A stretch of 64,000 nt of DNA from Sipunculus nudus (GCA_026874595.1 CM049310.1:39623558-39687557), one strand, 5' to 3'; shown: positions 47,934 through 57,639, numbered from the stretch's first letter. The notes: generated from the sequence alone by a model not told the origin. Made by a program: numbers and translations.

Positions 47934-48512
47934 TCAACTGCACATGTCTCTCTGATACAGACCAAATTCCTGGTCACAGATCAGGTTCCCACTGATATCA
48001 GGTAAACAATCCTCCCATGACCTGAGTGAGATAATTTCTTCCAAAGACAACGGACTATCACAGATGGCAGGGTTAGGTAGAGACGAACAATAGTTGAACT
48101 GTGTGGTATTCTCATCTACCGGTAGATGGCTCCCTCTGTCTGTCGTCTGCTGCGCTTCTGTCGTTGCGATCTCCACAAGAAGAGCTGGTTGTGGCGCCCT
48201 CTGTCCTCGCTCCTCTTCAAGAAGTCCAGGGAATTTACTATAATCTATGTGATACTCTGATCCGACCTGGATAGAGAGTGGCTGGTCTACGGGCACGGAG
48301 GGTTCTGTCGTCTGCTCTGTATGTGACGTCATCTTGATGTTCACCATAGATACGTACTGGCTGTAACAGTAGTGGTCCATGCTGTCTGTATAATCATCAT
48401 AACTGTATGAATTGTAACAATGCGAGTCACTTTGAAGCAAATAATCCCTTGAGAAAGATGTCGTATGCTGTACTGGATAGCACCAACTTGTCATGAGTAG
48501 AGCTGCCATCAT
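47934..48512 (-). CDS. Tyr-rich family copy 9 (class B), intact, 192 aa
   Basis: Single-exon ORF, MMAALLMTSWCYPVQHTTSF to GLYQRDMCS, collinear without gaps with copy 5. Tyr-rich segment CYNSYSYDDYTDSMDHYCYS, conserved block MTSHTEQTTEPSVPVDQPLS and DYSKFPGLLEEERGQ, C-terminal SPLSLEEIISLRSWEDCLPD. Differences from copy 5 fall mainly in the linker (TTEAQQTTDRGSHLP) and the N-terminal third, while the central block and C-terminal motif are unchanged, which suggests protein-level constraint. Its 3' flank, with a CT/CA repeat, equals that of copies 5 and 7. No known domain; cytoplasmic or nuclear location inferred from the absence of a signal peptide. Confidence 0.8.
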   Translation of the reverse strand: MMAALLMTSWCYPVQHTTSFSRDYLLQSDSHCYNSYSYDDYTDSMDHYCYSQYVSMVNIKMTSHTEQTTEPSVPVDQPLSIQVGSEYHIDYSKFPGLLEEERGQRAPQPALLVEIATTEAQQTTDRGSHLPVDENTTQFNYCSSLPNPAICDSPLSLEEIISLRSWEDCLPDISGNLICDQEFGLYQRDMCS

Positions 48513-48970
48513 TTTCTAATACACGTACGCCTAAGATTAGGTGACTGTATATGTTTAGAAGGTGGTAATGTGTCCAACTTGTATAGGCCTACTATATGTG
48601 GTATAACCCTTGCGTGTGTGCCTCTCGGGGTCCGGAGATCAACTGTGGAAGGAGGAAAAGCTACTTAATTAATATTGAAAATGGAGGTTCAGTAATGAGC
48701 TAGATATTTGTTACGTCAGGATCCTGAGCACAAAGGACTATATCAGAGGTATAGTGAATTAAAGAACATTGACCAAACAACGTGGCCTATTAACTGCGTT
48801 CTAAAGAACAAACCACTACTGTTGGATCATCTGGGATTCCTTTTTAATTACCCAAACATTGTTTGAAGATAGCTAATTACCCACTTCTGGCCTCAGATAT
48901 ATAGCGTGACCAATCAAGCGCCACATGCATCACTTACTTTTGTTTGCTAACCAACCACGCTTGTACTAAA
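48513..48970 (-). promoter_or_regulatory. Class B promoter region of copy 9
   Basis: CCAAT box in GGCGCTTGATTGGTCACGC (48904-48922), the palindrome CAAACAATGTTTG (48853-48865), CAAAGAACATTGACCAAACA (reverse of the sense direction, near 48760), and a degraded TATA-like AATATTAATTAAG (48664-48676). The GACGACA core is missing: between TTCTAAAGAACAAACC and TGTTGGATC the sequence is shortened, as in copy 1. Confidence 0.6.
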
Positions 48971-49379
48971 TATACTTCAAAGAAGAGTCAGGTATACCGC
49001 ATTACATTAATAGGATTGAACCAGTGCTAATAATCAATAACACTTGTTAGGACATGGAGTAAGATTGTAAGCGCAGTTACTGACTGAGTTAAGCAGCGTG
49101 ATCTAAGTTGGGTTACAAGGTGCAAAAGTTTGGTTTGACTACCTTCAAAGCTTCTCAATGATGATATACCTAATTCCGCTTGCAATTGTTCCGATATTTG
49201 TTACATTTATATTTGGTGCTCTCGGACCATCTGCGGGATACCACGTTTGATGTCGGATATGGCAGTGCTGAGTGGATTAGTGTTTATTAAGTTACACTCA
49301 AATATACCAGTTTACATAATGGTGTATGAAGTCTTACACAAAAATGTGAGCTACACTTGCACAAAAAGGTTAAGTTCAA

Positions 49380-49620
49380 ACTCTTTATACATAAAAAACA
49401 TGTGTATGTGTGTATGGATATATGTTATGTATATAAATATGTTTTTACGTACATGTATGTATAAATATTTATATAAATATATATATTTATATATGTGTGT
49501 GTGTCTGTGTGTGAAGGTTAAAATGCATGGATTTATGTATATCTCTATGTTTAATGCTTTGTATTTGTACATATATATGGTGTTAAGGACCTTCTGATGA
49601 TTACATTTTTTTTTTCTTTC
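49380..49620. repeat. Imperfect TA/TG-rich low-complexity tract
   Basis: Interrupted ATATGTATATA-type sequence; counterpart of the (TA)n(CA)n at 33427-33480 in the sister block. Confidence 0.7.
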
Positions 49621-49884
49621 TGAATGCAAATATTAAATTGTTATTTTAAAGTTAATTTAAATGTAAAATTTTAATTTTCGAAACATTTTAAAACGTTGTA
49701 AAATTTATTATTTTTATTTTATCGTATATGCTTTTATGGAACTTTGGGTCTTAGGCCCTACATAACTGACTAAATACATGTATTTCTTTCTATTCAATTC
49801 AATTTGGTTCTCTCACTTAGGACAAGATTGGTATTGTTTGTGGGTTTTGTACATTAGAAGAATATTTTAACATTTTAATGATTG

Positions 49885-50130
49885 TCCCGCCTTTTATGCA
49901 GAACAATGTTCGTCGTCCTTTCAACCGCCGAAACACAAATGGTAATTGGTAAAGTTAGCTTGTCCGACCCACTCCCTTTCTGAATAACTTGCTGATTACA
50001 GCCATTCGATCACTTCTCGGCTCACGTCCTAAAATCACTCGCTTGAACTCATTTTCAATCATTCACGCTGCCACTTTGTGACGTCACTACTCCGCAGTCA
50101 ATCACTCAGTCCACACCACAACCTTTTTCT
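49885..50130. promoter_or_regulatory. Duplicated CRE-containing module, copy 2
   Basis: Matches 33830-34110 closely, including GAACAATGTTCGTCGTCC, CAACCGCCGAAACA and GCCACTTTGTGACGTCACTA with an intact TGACGTCA. The AP-1-like site has changed. Confidence 0.45.
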
Positions 50131-50434
50131 TTTGCAGAAAACACTTCTTCCATTTGTCTTCCACAAATACAATTAAAAATTTCGGTTGTGTTTGATTTAT
50201 TTGAACATTAAGATCTTTATTTACACCCGCCAGTTCATAAATGAACTTAAGTCTTGATTCATTGGGTTAATTTTAGATGTTATCATAGCATGTGATAGTA
50301 ACACTAACGATTGTTTAGTAAATTGTTTTGTTCGGCTGCTTCCTTATATTAGTTGCCTCCATTAATTTTCCTTTTCCACTTTATAAATTTATTAATTCAA
50401 TGAACGATTGAAAACGAATTCTGTGGCTAATTGA

Positions 50435-50542
50435 TTATTTAGCTGCATCAAAGACGCATTTGTGAAACCGATCTGGTCCTCGTCAGTCTGTGGAGAAACA
50501 TAGCCATGATGGTATAGATGTCCCATAGCAAGTAATGTGCCT
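50435..50542 (-). pseudogene. Gustatory-receptor-like remnant, heavily deleted
   Basis: Retains only the last ~9 codons of the terminal exon (KCVF-like, AAATGCGTCTTTGATGCAGC then stop) joined directly to the middle of the penultimate exon (CAGATCGGTTTCAC... to the GCACATTACTTGC start). The TYhhhhhQF segment, intron and splice sites are deleted. Its position downstream of copy 10 matches that of the 34.4-35.1 kb copy downstream of copy 8. Confidence 0.65.
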
Positions 50543-50549
50543 CTAATAT

Positions 50550-50670
50550 TAAGAAGAGAAATATTAAGAGGAAACCGGAGAACCCGGAGAAAACCACCGG
50601 CCTTCGGCGGACAACTACGCCGGAGATTGAACCCGTGACGTCATCGGACAGAGCGTTTTACTCCTCGACT
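50550..50670 (-). repeat. tRNA-derived SINE-like fragment
   Basis: Minus strand: ACGCTCTGTCCGATGACGTC then ACGGGTTCAATCTCC (B-box-like), then GCCGGTGGTTTTCTCCGGGT. This is the order expected of a tRNA-related head followed by a conserved SINE body. Partial. Confidence 0.5.
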
Positions 50671-51057
50671 ATCACTATTTGTGTGGCGTATATATGAATA
50701 TTTCTCTCACACTTTCTCCACCTCGTCTCTCTCTTTCTCTCTCTCTCACACACACATATAAGCACAGACGCATGCAAGAACAAAACAAATATGACAAACA
50801 GGGTTATTATACTATTTTTAGGATGAAACAAAACGTCGCCTCAAATATGTATAATTTATTTAGCCATATATACAGAACAAAGTATAAACAGATATTTACA
50901 ACACATTGTGTCATATATCTTAACAGATACATTTACAGACTTAATGCATTAACAGTGTATATATCACAAGCAATATCACAGTTGTGCAGTCTTTGATATA
51001 AATTATCCATAGGATTTTAAAAATCCCTATAGTTCTGACCTATGTCCAGGTCACAGA

Positions 51058-51474
51058 TCAAGTCCACACTGATATCAGGTCTGACGGTAGAGGGCACCCT
51101 CTGTCTCTCGTCTGGTCTGTTTCTGTCGTTGCCATCTTCACAAGAAGAGTTGGTTGTGGCGCCCTCTGTCCTCGCTCCTCTTCAAGCAGACCAGGGAATT
51201 TACTGTAATCTATGTGATACTCTGATCCGACCTGGATAGAGAGCGGCTGGTCTAATGGCACGGAGGGTTCTGTCGTCTGCTCTGTGTGTGACGTCATCCT
51301 GAGGTTCACCAAGGGATCGCATTGGCTGTAACAGTAATTCCCCATGACGCTTCCGTAATCTTCATAACTATATGAGTTGTAACAACGCGAGTCGCCCTGA
51401 GGTAAATAATCCCTTGAAAAATATGTTGTCTGCTGCAATGAATAGCACCAACTTGGCATGAGTAGAGCTGCCAT
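51058..51474 (-). pseudogene. Tyr-rich family copy 10 (class A), C-terminal motif deleted
   Basis: A 138-aa ORF, MAALLMPSWCYSLQQTTYFS onward, with a normal Tyr-rich segment (CYNSYSYEDYGSVMGNYCYS) and central block. After CPLPSD a deletion of roughly 130-140 bp joins directly to the codons for PDISVDL in another frame, ending SDLISVWT. The LSLEEIISLRSWEDC motif is completely gone. A truncated protein could still be made, so pseudogene status is inferred from loss of the most conserved C-terminal element. Confidence 0.75.
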
Positions 51475-51910
51475 AGCATGCCAATGACACTTTATCTTTC
51501 AACAGAATCTTTATCTATCAGTCTCCAGACTTTCGCTGCTTGAAATTTTTTATCAATTTGCAGTATTGTCGTGTTGTATGTCTCGAGGTTCTGAGATTAC
51601 TGTTGAGCAATGGCGGGGGCAATATTCTTATATGTTTGCTGTCGGCTTGTGAAGTACTCAGAGTTTGTAAAATCCAGCCACTGAGGACGCGTTGTTTCAA
51701 AGAACACTGGACAAACAACAGAGTGTGCTGATAACTCATTAACTGCTCCTGAAAGAACAAAGAGAGCGGTGTTGTCGTCGTCATTCAGGCGTAACCATGG
51801 CTTGTCCACTTTGAGGACGGGGGTTTCTTGTGTGAACCAAACAATGTTTGATGTTAATTAATACGACATTACAATCGACTTACGGTTTGAATGAACTGAT
51901 GCGTGACCGA
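51475..51910 (-). promoter_or_regulatory. Class A promoter region of copy 10
   Basis: CATATAAG (51627-51634) ~156 bp before the ATG; ACAACGCGTCCTCAGTGG; CCAGTGTTCTTTGAAACAA; GTTCTTTCAGGAGC; GACGACGACAACACCGC; GACAAGCCATGGTTACGCC; CAAACAATGTTTG near 51838-51850. Well preserved. Confidence 0.65.
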
Positions 51911-53600
51911 CTATCGTATGTAGGCCTTCAATTTCTGTTGTCAACAAACTGTCTTTTTCTATTCATTCACTTCAAGACTTAATTTATACACATTAAAAAA
52001 TTACAAGAGAATGACTGATTTAATATAATAATCATCATTGTAAGTGAAAAAAAATTGTATCCAGACAAGCCTAATGTTGTGTTTCTTTATAAATACCGGC
52101 TTTCAGTGAGATCGTAACCCCCCATTCCCGACCACTTGGCATGTATTACGGTGTTGCTTTCCAAGATTAGGTAAGGCTTCTTATATCTGTACCCTTAGGT
52201 GTTTGCTTCATGTGCGTTTCAGAAGATTAACAATTTAGGTATTCCAGGTGCCTAAATACATTTAAATAATGCTGTGGTTCCTGAGCCTTTCACTGAATAT
52301 ATTTTTCTCTGGCTGTATAATTATTACTAATTATTGTTAACCATTATTTATTCATATTTATTCAGACTGGCTTTATATGTCGTTATGTTCCAGAAAGCCA
52401 TAATATAACACGGTCATATAATATAGGGGATTATAATACAATAAAGCTATAACCTAGTAAAAAGAATAATAATTAATCCAGTGCGTGGCGGTTTAAGCAC
52501 TAAAACCGGGGTACATTGAAATTTTAAAGATGAAATAATCAGTTTGGTGTAAATACAAAATTATGTTGTAGGAGGAAATTATCGAAGAGTAGTAAAGCAC
52601 TAGAAGAAAATAGTAATAATAAAAGTAATATTAATAATAATCTAATAAAAAAAAATATAAAAAAAATAAAATAATAATAATTATTATTATAATTATTGTT
52701 GTTATTTCATTTTTTATTTTTATCATTATTATTATTATTGGTATAATGATAATGATTATGATTATGATTTTTATCATTATTATATTGAACAAATGATGAA
52801 CACATCGCCCAAGACCACATATTGGACAAACACCAGAGTTGGTTGATAACTTAATGACTCCTCATAATAGAACGAGCGGGAGTGTTTGTGTTACCACTCA
52901 GCCGTGTCAACAGCGATTAATTATCGCAAAGAAGCATGGTTTGATGTTAATTAATGACGCACCAGAGGCCTCATAGTTTTACAGAGCTCAAACATGAAAG
53001 GGCAAACTCAAATGGTCACTTAAAACAAGTTACAAACTACGTTTGATCTTTTTTACTTGATCTTATGAATGTTTTTTAAAAACTAATGGTTCTATATGCT
53101 TGTAATAACAGCTACGTTAAAGTCGGAAAGCCTTAAGCCATATGTAACTTGCACGTGCCGTATTGTTATGCAGGGATGTCAATACGTCAATGTTTATAAA
53201 AAAGAATTTCAAACTTTGATTACCCTACAACCCCGAGTTAAGGCCCCCCCCCCCCCGCACCCCTTGAAGATAAATTGACGCTATACTGACTTCACTGTCC
53301 TTATCCTTAAATGTTTGTAATGTTAAATTAAATATTTAATATCTATGTCTTTTATTTTTTTCATGTTTTATTGTGATGTTTAATAAAAATAAGGTTTACA
53401 TGTTTTGATATTTTTTATTATGTTTATGTTTATTTAAACATTCCTATAATTTCATATTTAATCATAATGCTTAATTGCGATATTTTTTCTATCATTATGT
53501 TATACTATTTTCATTAAGTTTTTATAATTATTTCTATTATTATAATTTTCAATTGTGATTTTTTATTTAAATTATTGAAAATGTTGTAAGAACTGTTGTT
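51911..53600. repeat. Duplicated distal block, copy 2
   Basis: Sister of 36861-39100, same landmark order. The trinucleotide tract (52610-52790) is shorter and more interrupted, and the 82-bp tandem duplication is absent. A C run occurs at 53247-53258. No gene seen. Confidence 0.7.
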
Positions 53601-54420
53601 AAAAATATATTTTTTAAACATATATTCCTACACCAGATGTAGTGAGAGAGCTATAAATCACGGGCAAAATAGGTCGGCAATCTTATGCAACCACATTTGG
53701 ATCAGGCCAGCAAAAGCTTTTAAAACTCTATCTTGAATATTAGATCGGTCAGGCAGGGAGGAATACTTTCCCCCTGGTTTTACGTTGTGTTTATACATGA
53801 ATTGATTGTACAACTTAGAAATTGTTTGTATGGGGCAAAAATTGATAATTTATATATAGGGTGTCCAGTTATGGCTGATGATATATCACTGATTTCTCTC
53901 ACGCCATTTGGCCTTTAGCGTATGTTTAATATATTTAATTACATCTGTGGCGTCTGTGTTATTCTATAATCAAGCAAGTGCAAGAAAATTGTCACCTTGT
54001 TATTCTCCTTAATTCAAATTTCCATTCTGATCAGAGAACTAAACTATCTTGTCAAAGAGCGAGAGGATCTTTCCTATCCTTAGCGGGTGCTGGAGTAAGA
54101 CCAAGGGGACTTATTCCCCTCATGGCTGCTAAATTGTACAGAGTTATCGTAATTCCAACATTTTTGTATGGTTTCAGAATTATGGAACAATCTTTCCAAT
54201 ATGGAAGTCTTAAGACTGGGGCGAACGCACAGATTTTGTGCCCGCACCTGTCAAGCTTCTAACCAACGAGTTTGATCTGACCCCGCGTTGGCCATGTTAG
54301 TTCTCCATAGATTACAAGGTAATATATCTAAATATTTTAAAATATTCCCTTTTGTTTTCTATAAAGCTCCTAAAATAGTAAAATTTATCAATTTAAGTTA
54401 TACCATAAAATGATATGTCA
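53600..54420 (+). pseudogene. LINE RT fragment, family L, copy 1
   Basis: Contains RT motif B (SVRQGGILSPWFYVVFIHEL) and motif C (GCPVMADDISLISLTPFGL) in 53733-53918, then, after a stop and frameshift, FLSLAGAGVRPRGLIPLMAA and a ...YRVIVIPTFLYGFRIMEQS segment (thumb/C-terminal). About 410 bp (53740-54148) are ~99% identical to 54972-55378 and share the same stop and frameshift. Confidence 0.85.
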
Positions 54421-54618
54421 AATACCTGTTATATACTGTTTTTTTAATACTTGTAAATAATGTTTTCCTTTTTAAAACGTGTATTGTTATCTTGGTACCT
54501 ATTGGCTGCCTCGAACTCAAAACAGACTCGGAATCATGCTAATAACAAAAAAAATGCCATAGTGCTCAGCACGTTTAAGCCCATGGAATTGTAGTGTGGT
54601 TGTCAGGAAGGCGTAATT
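54421..54618. other. Spacer between LINE copies
   Basis: No recognisable coding; probably the decayed tail of LINE copy 1. Confidence 0.4.
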
Positions 54619-54646
54619 ATTGGGCCTTGTATGTATTGTCTATATA

Positions 54647-56466
54647 TATTTATTGTTTACGAATTTTTCGTAAAAAATTAGAAATTATTACGATAAGTTC
54701 AAAAGGTGTGTGTTTGACGAAATAGACGAAACCATGAATGCCGATATAAAAAAAATTGGGTCCTTTTGCGGCGAAAAAAGAGCTAAAAAGGTAAAAAATG
54801 GTGCATTTCTCGACAGCTCCAAGGCTTTCGACATGGTCTGGCACGATGGTCTCTTTACTTACATTTTTGAACTTAATATTAATGGGAATTGTGGAGGTTG
54901 ATTAAATCTCTGTACAGTGATATTTTGTGTTGTGTGTAACATGACGGAGTTTACAGTCGATCGAGTGTCGATCGGTCAGGCAGGGAGGAATACTTTCCCC
55001 TTGGTTTTACGTTGTGTTTATACATGAATTGATTGTACAACTTAGAAATTGTTTGTATGGGGCAAAAATTGATAATTTATATATAGGGTGTCCAGTTATG
55101 GCTGATGATATATCACTGATTTCTCTCACGCCATTTGGCCTTTAGCGTATGTTTAATATATTTAAATACATCTGTGGCGTCTGGGTTATTCTATAATCAA
55201 GCAAGTGCAAGAAAATCGTCACCTTGTTATTCTCCTTAATTCAAATTTCCATTCTGATCAGAGAACTAAACTATCTTGTCAAAGAGCGAGAGGATCTTTC
55301 CTATCCTTAGCGGGTGCTGGAGTAAGACCAAGGGGACTTATTCCCCTCATGGCTGCTAAATTGTACAGAGTTATCGTACAATAACTGTTGTGGCACAGAA
55401 TCTTTAGTTATTATTCTGAAACTGTGCCAAATAAGAGATTCATAAATAATGTGAACACTTTATTGAAACTTTACAGCTTAGAAGACTATATGATTAATTA
55501 TATTACTTATGATGATGTCCCCAGTATAGGGTTATGGAAAACCATTTTAGATGACGTAAAACGTAATTATGAAATAGAATGAATTAAAGATAGGATAGCA
55601 AACCAGGACGATTTCTACATACTAAGGGAAGTTAATCTTGATTTAAAGCCGAGCGTACTGTGGCTAGCAGCGAGTTATTTTTCAGATTCATTTTCCATAT
55701 TTTAAAACTGGTTAAACTCGTTTCGTTTGCATCGTATAATTCGAAAATTCAGAGACTTTGTCATTTTTGATGTTACTTGTACTATAATTCAGTACTACAT
55801 GTTTTAACGGCAAGCCAGGCGTGTTACAATGAACGCGAAACACTACGGTTTTTCATTGTAGATTATTTACCGGTTAATGTATTTGTATACCGGTATCTGA
55901 ACTGACCTTGAACTTGCAGCTATCTTATTTGGCAAACACCTTGACAAAGATCCCCCTGTAGAATGTACAGACTACTGTTCAGATTACTGGTTAATACCGC
56001 ATTTTTTTCTTTCAAGTGTATGATGTTATTGAAGCACTCTCATAATGCTAAATTAGGATAATTACCCATAAAACATTTACTATTTTCATCGAGTTGGTTC
56101 TTGGTTCTTACAGACGGCAATCTGATTGAGATATTGTTTCAAATTTTTTTACTCATATTGTTTTCAACTGATATATTCACTATTCGAATACAGTTGATTT
56201 ATAAAACATAGTTGAATCACAAAAACTGTAGAACAGTAGACTCAGTTTGTAGATTAATTAAGAGCCTATACGGAGTTGTATAGTTAAGCTCTTCAACAGT
56301 ATTTCTGTGATTTAACCTTAATTATTATGTTGTGTTCATGTTGTATGACTCTTTGGCCATCATTGAGTTTGTCGTTCACATTTTCATATCGCCATAATAT
56401 GTAAAATGACATCCTTTCCGAATAGTTGGAAGAAATAAAGCTATCTATCGATCTATCTATCTATCT
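54647..56466 (+). mobile_element. LINE family L, copy 2, 5'-truncated with 28-bp target duplication
   Basis: RT motif A is visible as FLDSSKAFDMVWHDGLF (54806-54856), then the segment identical to copy 1 with motifs B and C, then a C-terminal tail (55388-55582, ENDING NYEIE) and a ~850-bp 3' region ending GGAAGAAATAAAG followed by a (CTAT)n tail (56441-56466). The 28-bp sequence ATTGGGCC(T/A)TGTATGTATT plus GTCTATATA occurs at 54619-54646 and 56467-56494 with one mismatch, directly flanking the element, so it is a target-site duplication. Coding frame is broken; not autonomous. Confidence 0.85.
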
Positions 56467-56494
56467 ATTGGGCCATGTATGTATTGTCTATATA

Positions 56495-57027
56495 CAGACG
56501 ACGCCACTTATTTGCAAGTCGGTCAACAGAAAATGCCGCTTATTTGCAAGAAATTCTGAAAACCAAAACCATTTCCTATATGTTATCATTAAAAACGCGC
56601 CGCATAATCTGAAGCCTCATTATCGCAAACTCCCGATTAGAATCATGTCCCTATTCAATCATGAGTGGCAAGCGCAAACGCAACGATCTCTCCTTGGCTA
56701 ACAAGTATGAAGTTATCAAGATGAAAGACCAAAGGGTTTCAAAAGTCGACATTTCAAAGAATAATGCTGTGTCCTAGTCACAGATTTCTCAAATAATCTC
56801 TCAGAGGGAGACAAACATCGAAGAAAGTTATCTAATACTGGTGTTTTTATTCTTTATTACAATACGAATAGTGTTACAAAACATTAGATATTCGGCGGTC
56901 AAATCGATCATTCGGCCTACCCTTACACATGGCAGACGGTGAACTTCGCCTAAATGCAACTTCAGTTAATTGCAACAAATTTGCTTGACAAAAGCCTCGT
57001 GCAATTAAGCGGCTTCGTCTTCGTCTG
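56495..57027 (+). mobile_element. Internally deleted pogo/Tigger-type DNA transposon
   Basis: Inverted ends CAGACGACGCCACTTATTTG (left) and, on the reverse strand at the right, CAGACGA(AGACGA)AGCCGC then TTAATTGCA, with a 6-bp insertion. TA occurs on both outer sides, as expected of Tc1/mariner-pogo insertions. A plus ORF from 56661, MSGKRKRNDLSLANKYEVIK, followed by a DISKNNAVS-stop-SQISQI segment, matches the N-terminal CENP-B/psq-type helix-turn-helix of Tigger/pogo transposases, with a nonsense TAG. The catalytic DDE domain is absent, so it is non-autonomous. Confidence 0.8.
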
Positions 57028-57040
57028 TATATATATATAT

Positions 57041-57073
<33 letters not shown>
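57028..57073. repeat. (TA)n microsatellite
   Basis: Interrupted TA run at the right end of the pogo-type element and at the tail of the SINE-like element that follows. Confidence 0.9.
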
Positions 57074-57079
57074 CATGTA

Positions 57080-57250
57080 TATATAATAAGTGAATATTAT
57101 TCTGTATTACTGGATTACGAAACTTCTTCCATCGTATTCTAAGTAGGGAACGAACCCGGAATATATGTCGTATGTTGGGTTTTGTGACATGTTTGGTTAG
57201 CCTTTTCATAGATCAGTACCCGGCAACCCTTTTGAACCGGCTTTTTGAAC
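57080..57250 (-). repeat. SINE-like element with (AT)n tail, copy 2
   Basis: Homologous to 39157-39345. The minus strand has CCGGGTTCGTTCCC, closer to a canonical B box than copy 1, and AAGGCTAACCAAACATG upstream of it. Both copies end at TA repeats. Confidence 0.5.
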
Positions 57251-57336
57251 CTTTTTATTTCATAATTACACACTAAACACGCTTTCTCTATACCTTTATT
57301 GTGCCCATTCTTAGGCATATAAGATTTAAATGAAAT

Positions 57337-57545
57337 TCAGTCTTCCCTATTGAAAACATAAGTGGAAGTATAAAAATAGCGTCCTGTGCTGCTATCATAA
57401 ATCAAGGTTTCAACATTCAGTAAATAATCCATTTGTGATTCATGACAAACATATCTTTCTTCTCCGATTACAGGTTTCTCGCAAGCGCAATATCGTACCT
57501 CCGGCCCCACACACAGTCTTGATACAGTAAACAGACACACATGGA
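57337..57545 (-). CDS. Possible terminal exon of a cysteine-containing protein
   Basis: Minus strand has an acceptor TTGATAATTTCAG at 57546 followed by an open frame to TGA: HVCLFTVSRLCVGPEVRYCA, then CEKPVIGEERYVCHESQMDY and on to YVFNRED. Four closely spaced Cys (C-x7-C-x-C-x11-C) suggest a disulfide-bonded segment. If read without splicing, the ORF extends upstream over a hydrophobic stretch (FYQYYLVLWFCLLIIS) and a poly-C run giving poly-Pro. The family is unknown and no partner exon was found. Confidence 0.35.
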
Positions 57546-57639
57546 CTGAAATTATCAACAGGCAGAACCAAAGCACTAAGTAATACTGGTAAAAAAGACA
57601 CTGTATCGGGGGGGGGGGAGGAGTTGAAATCACAAGAGA

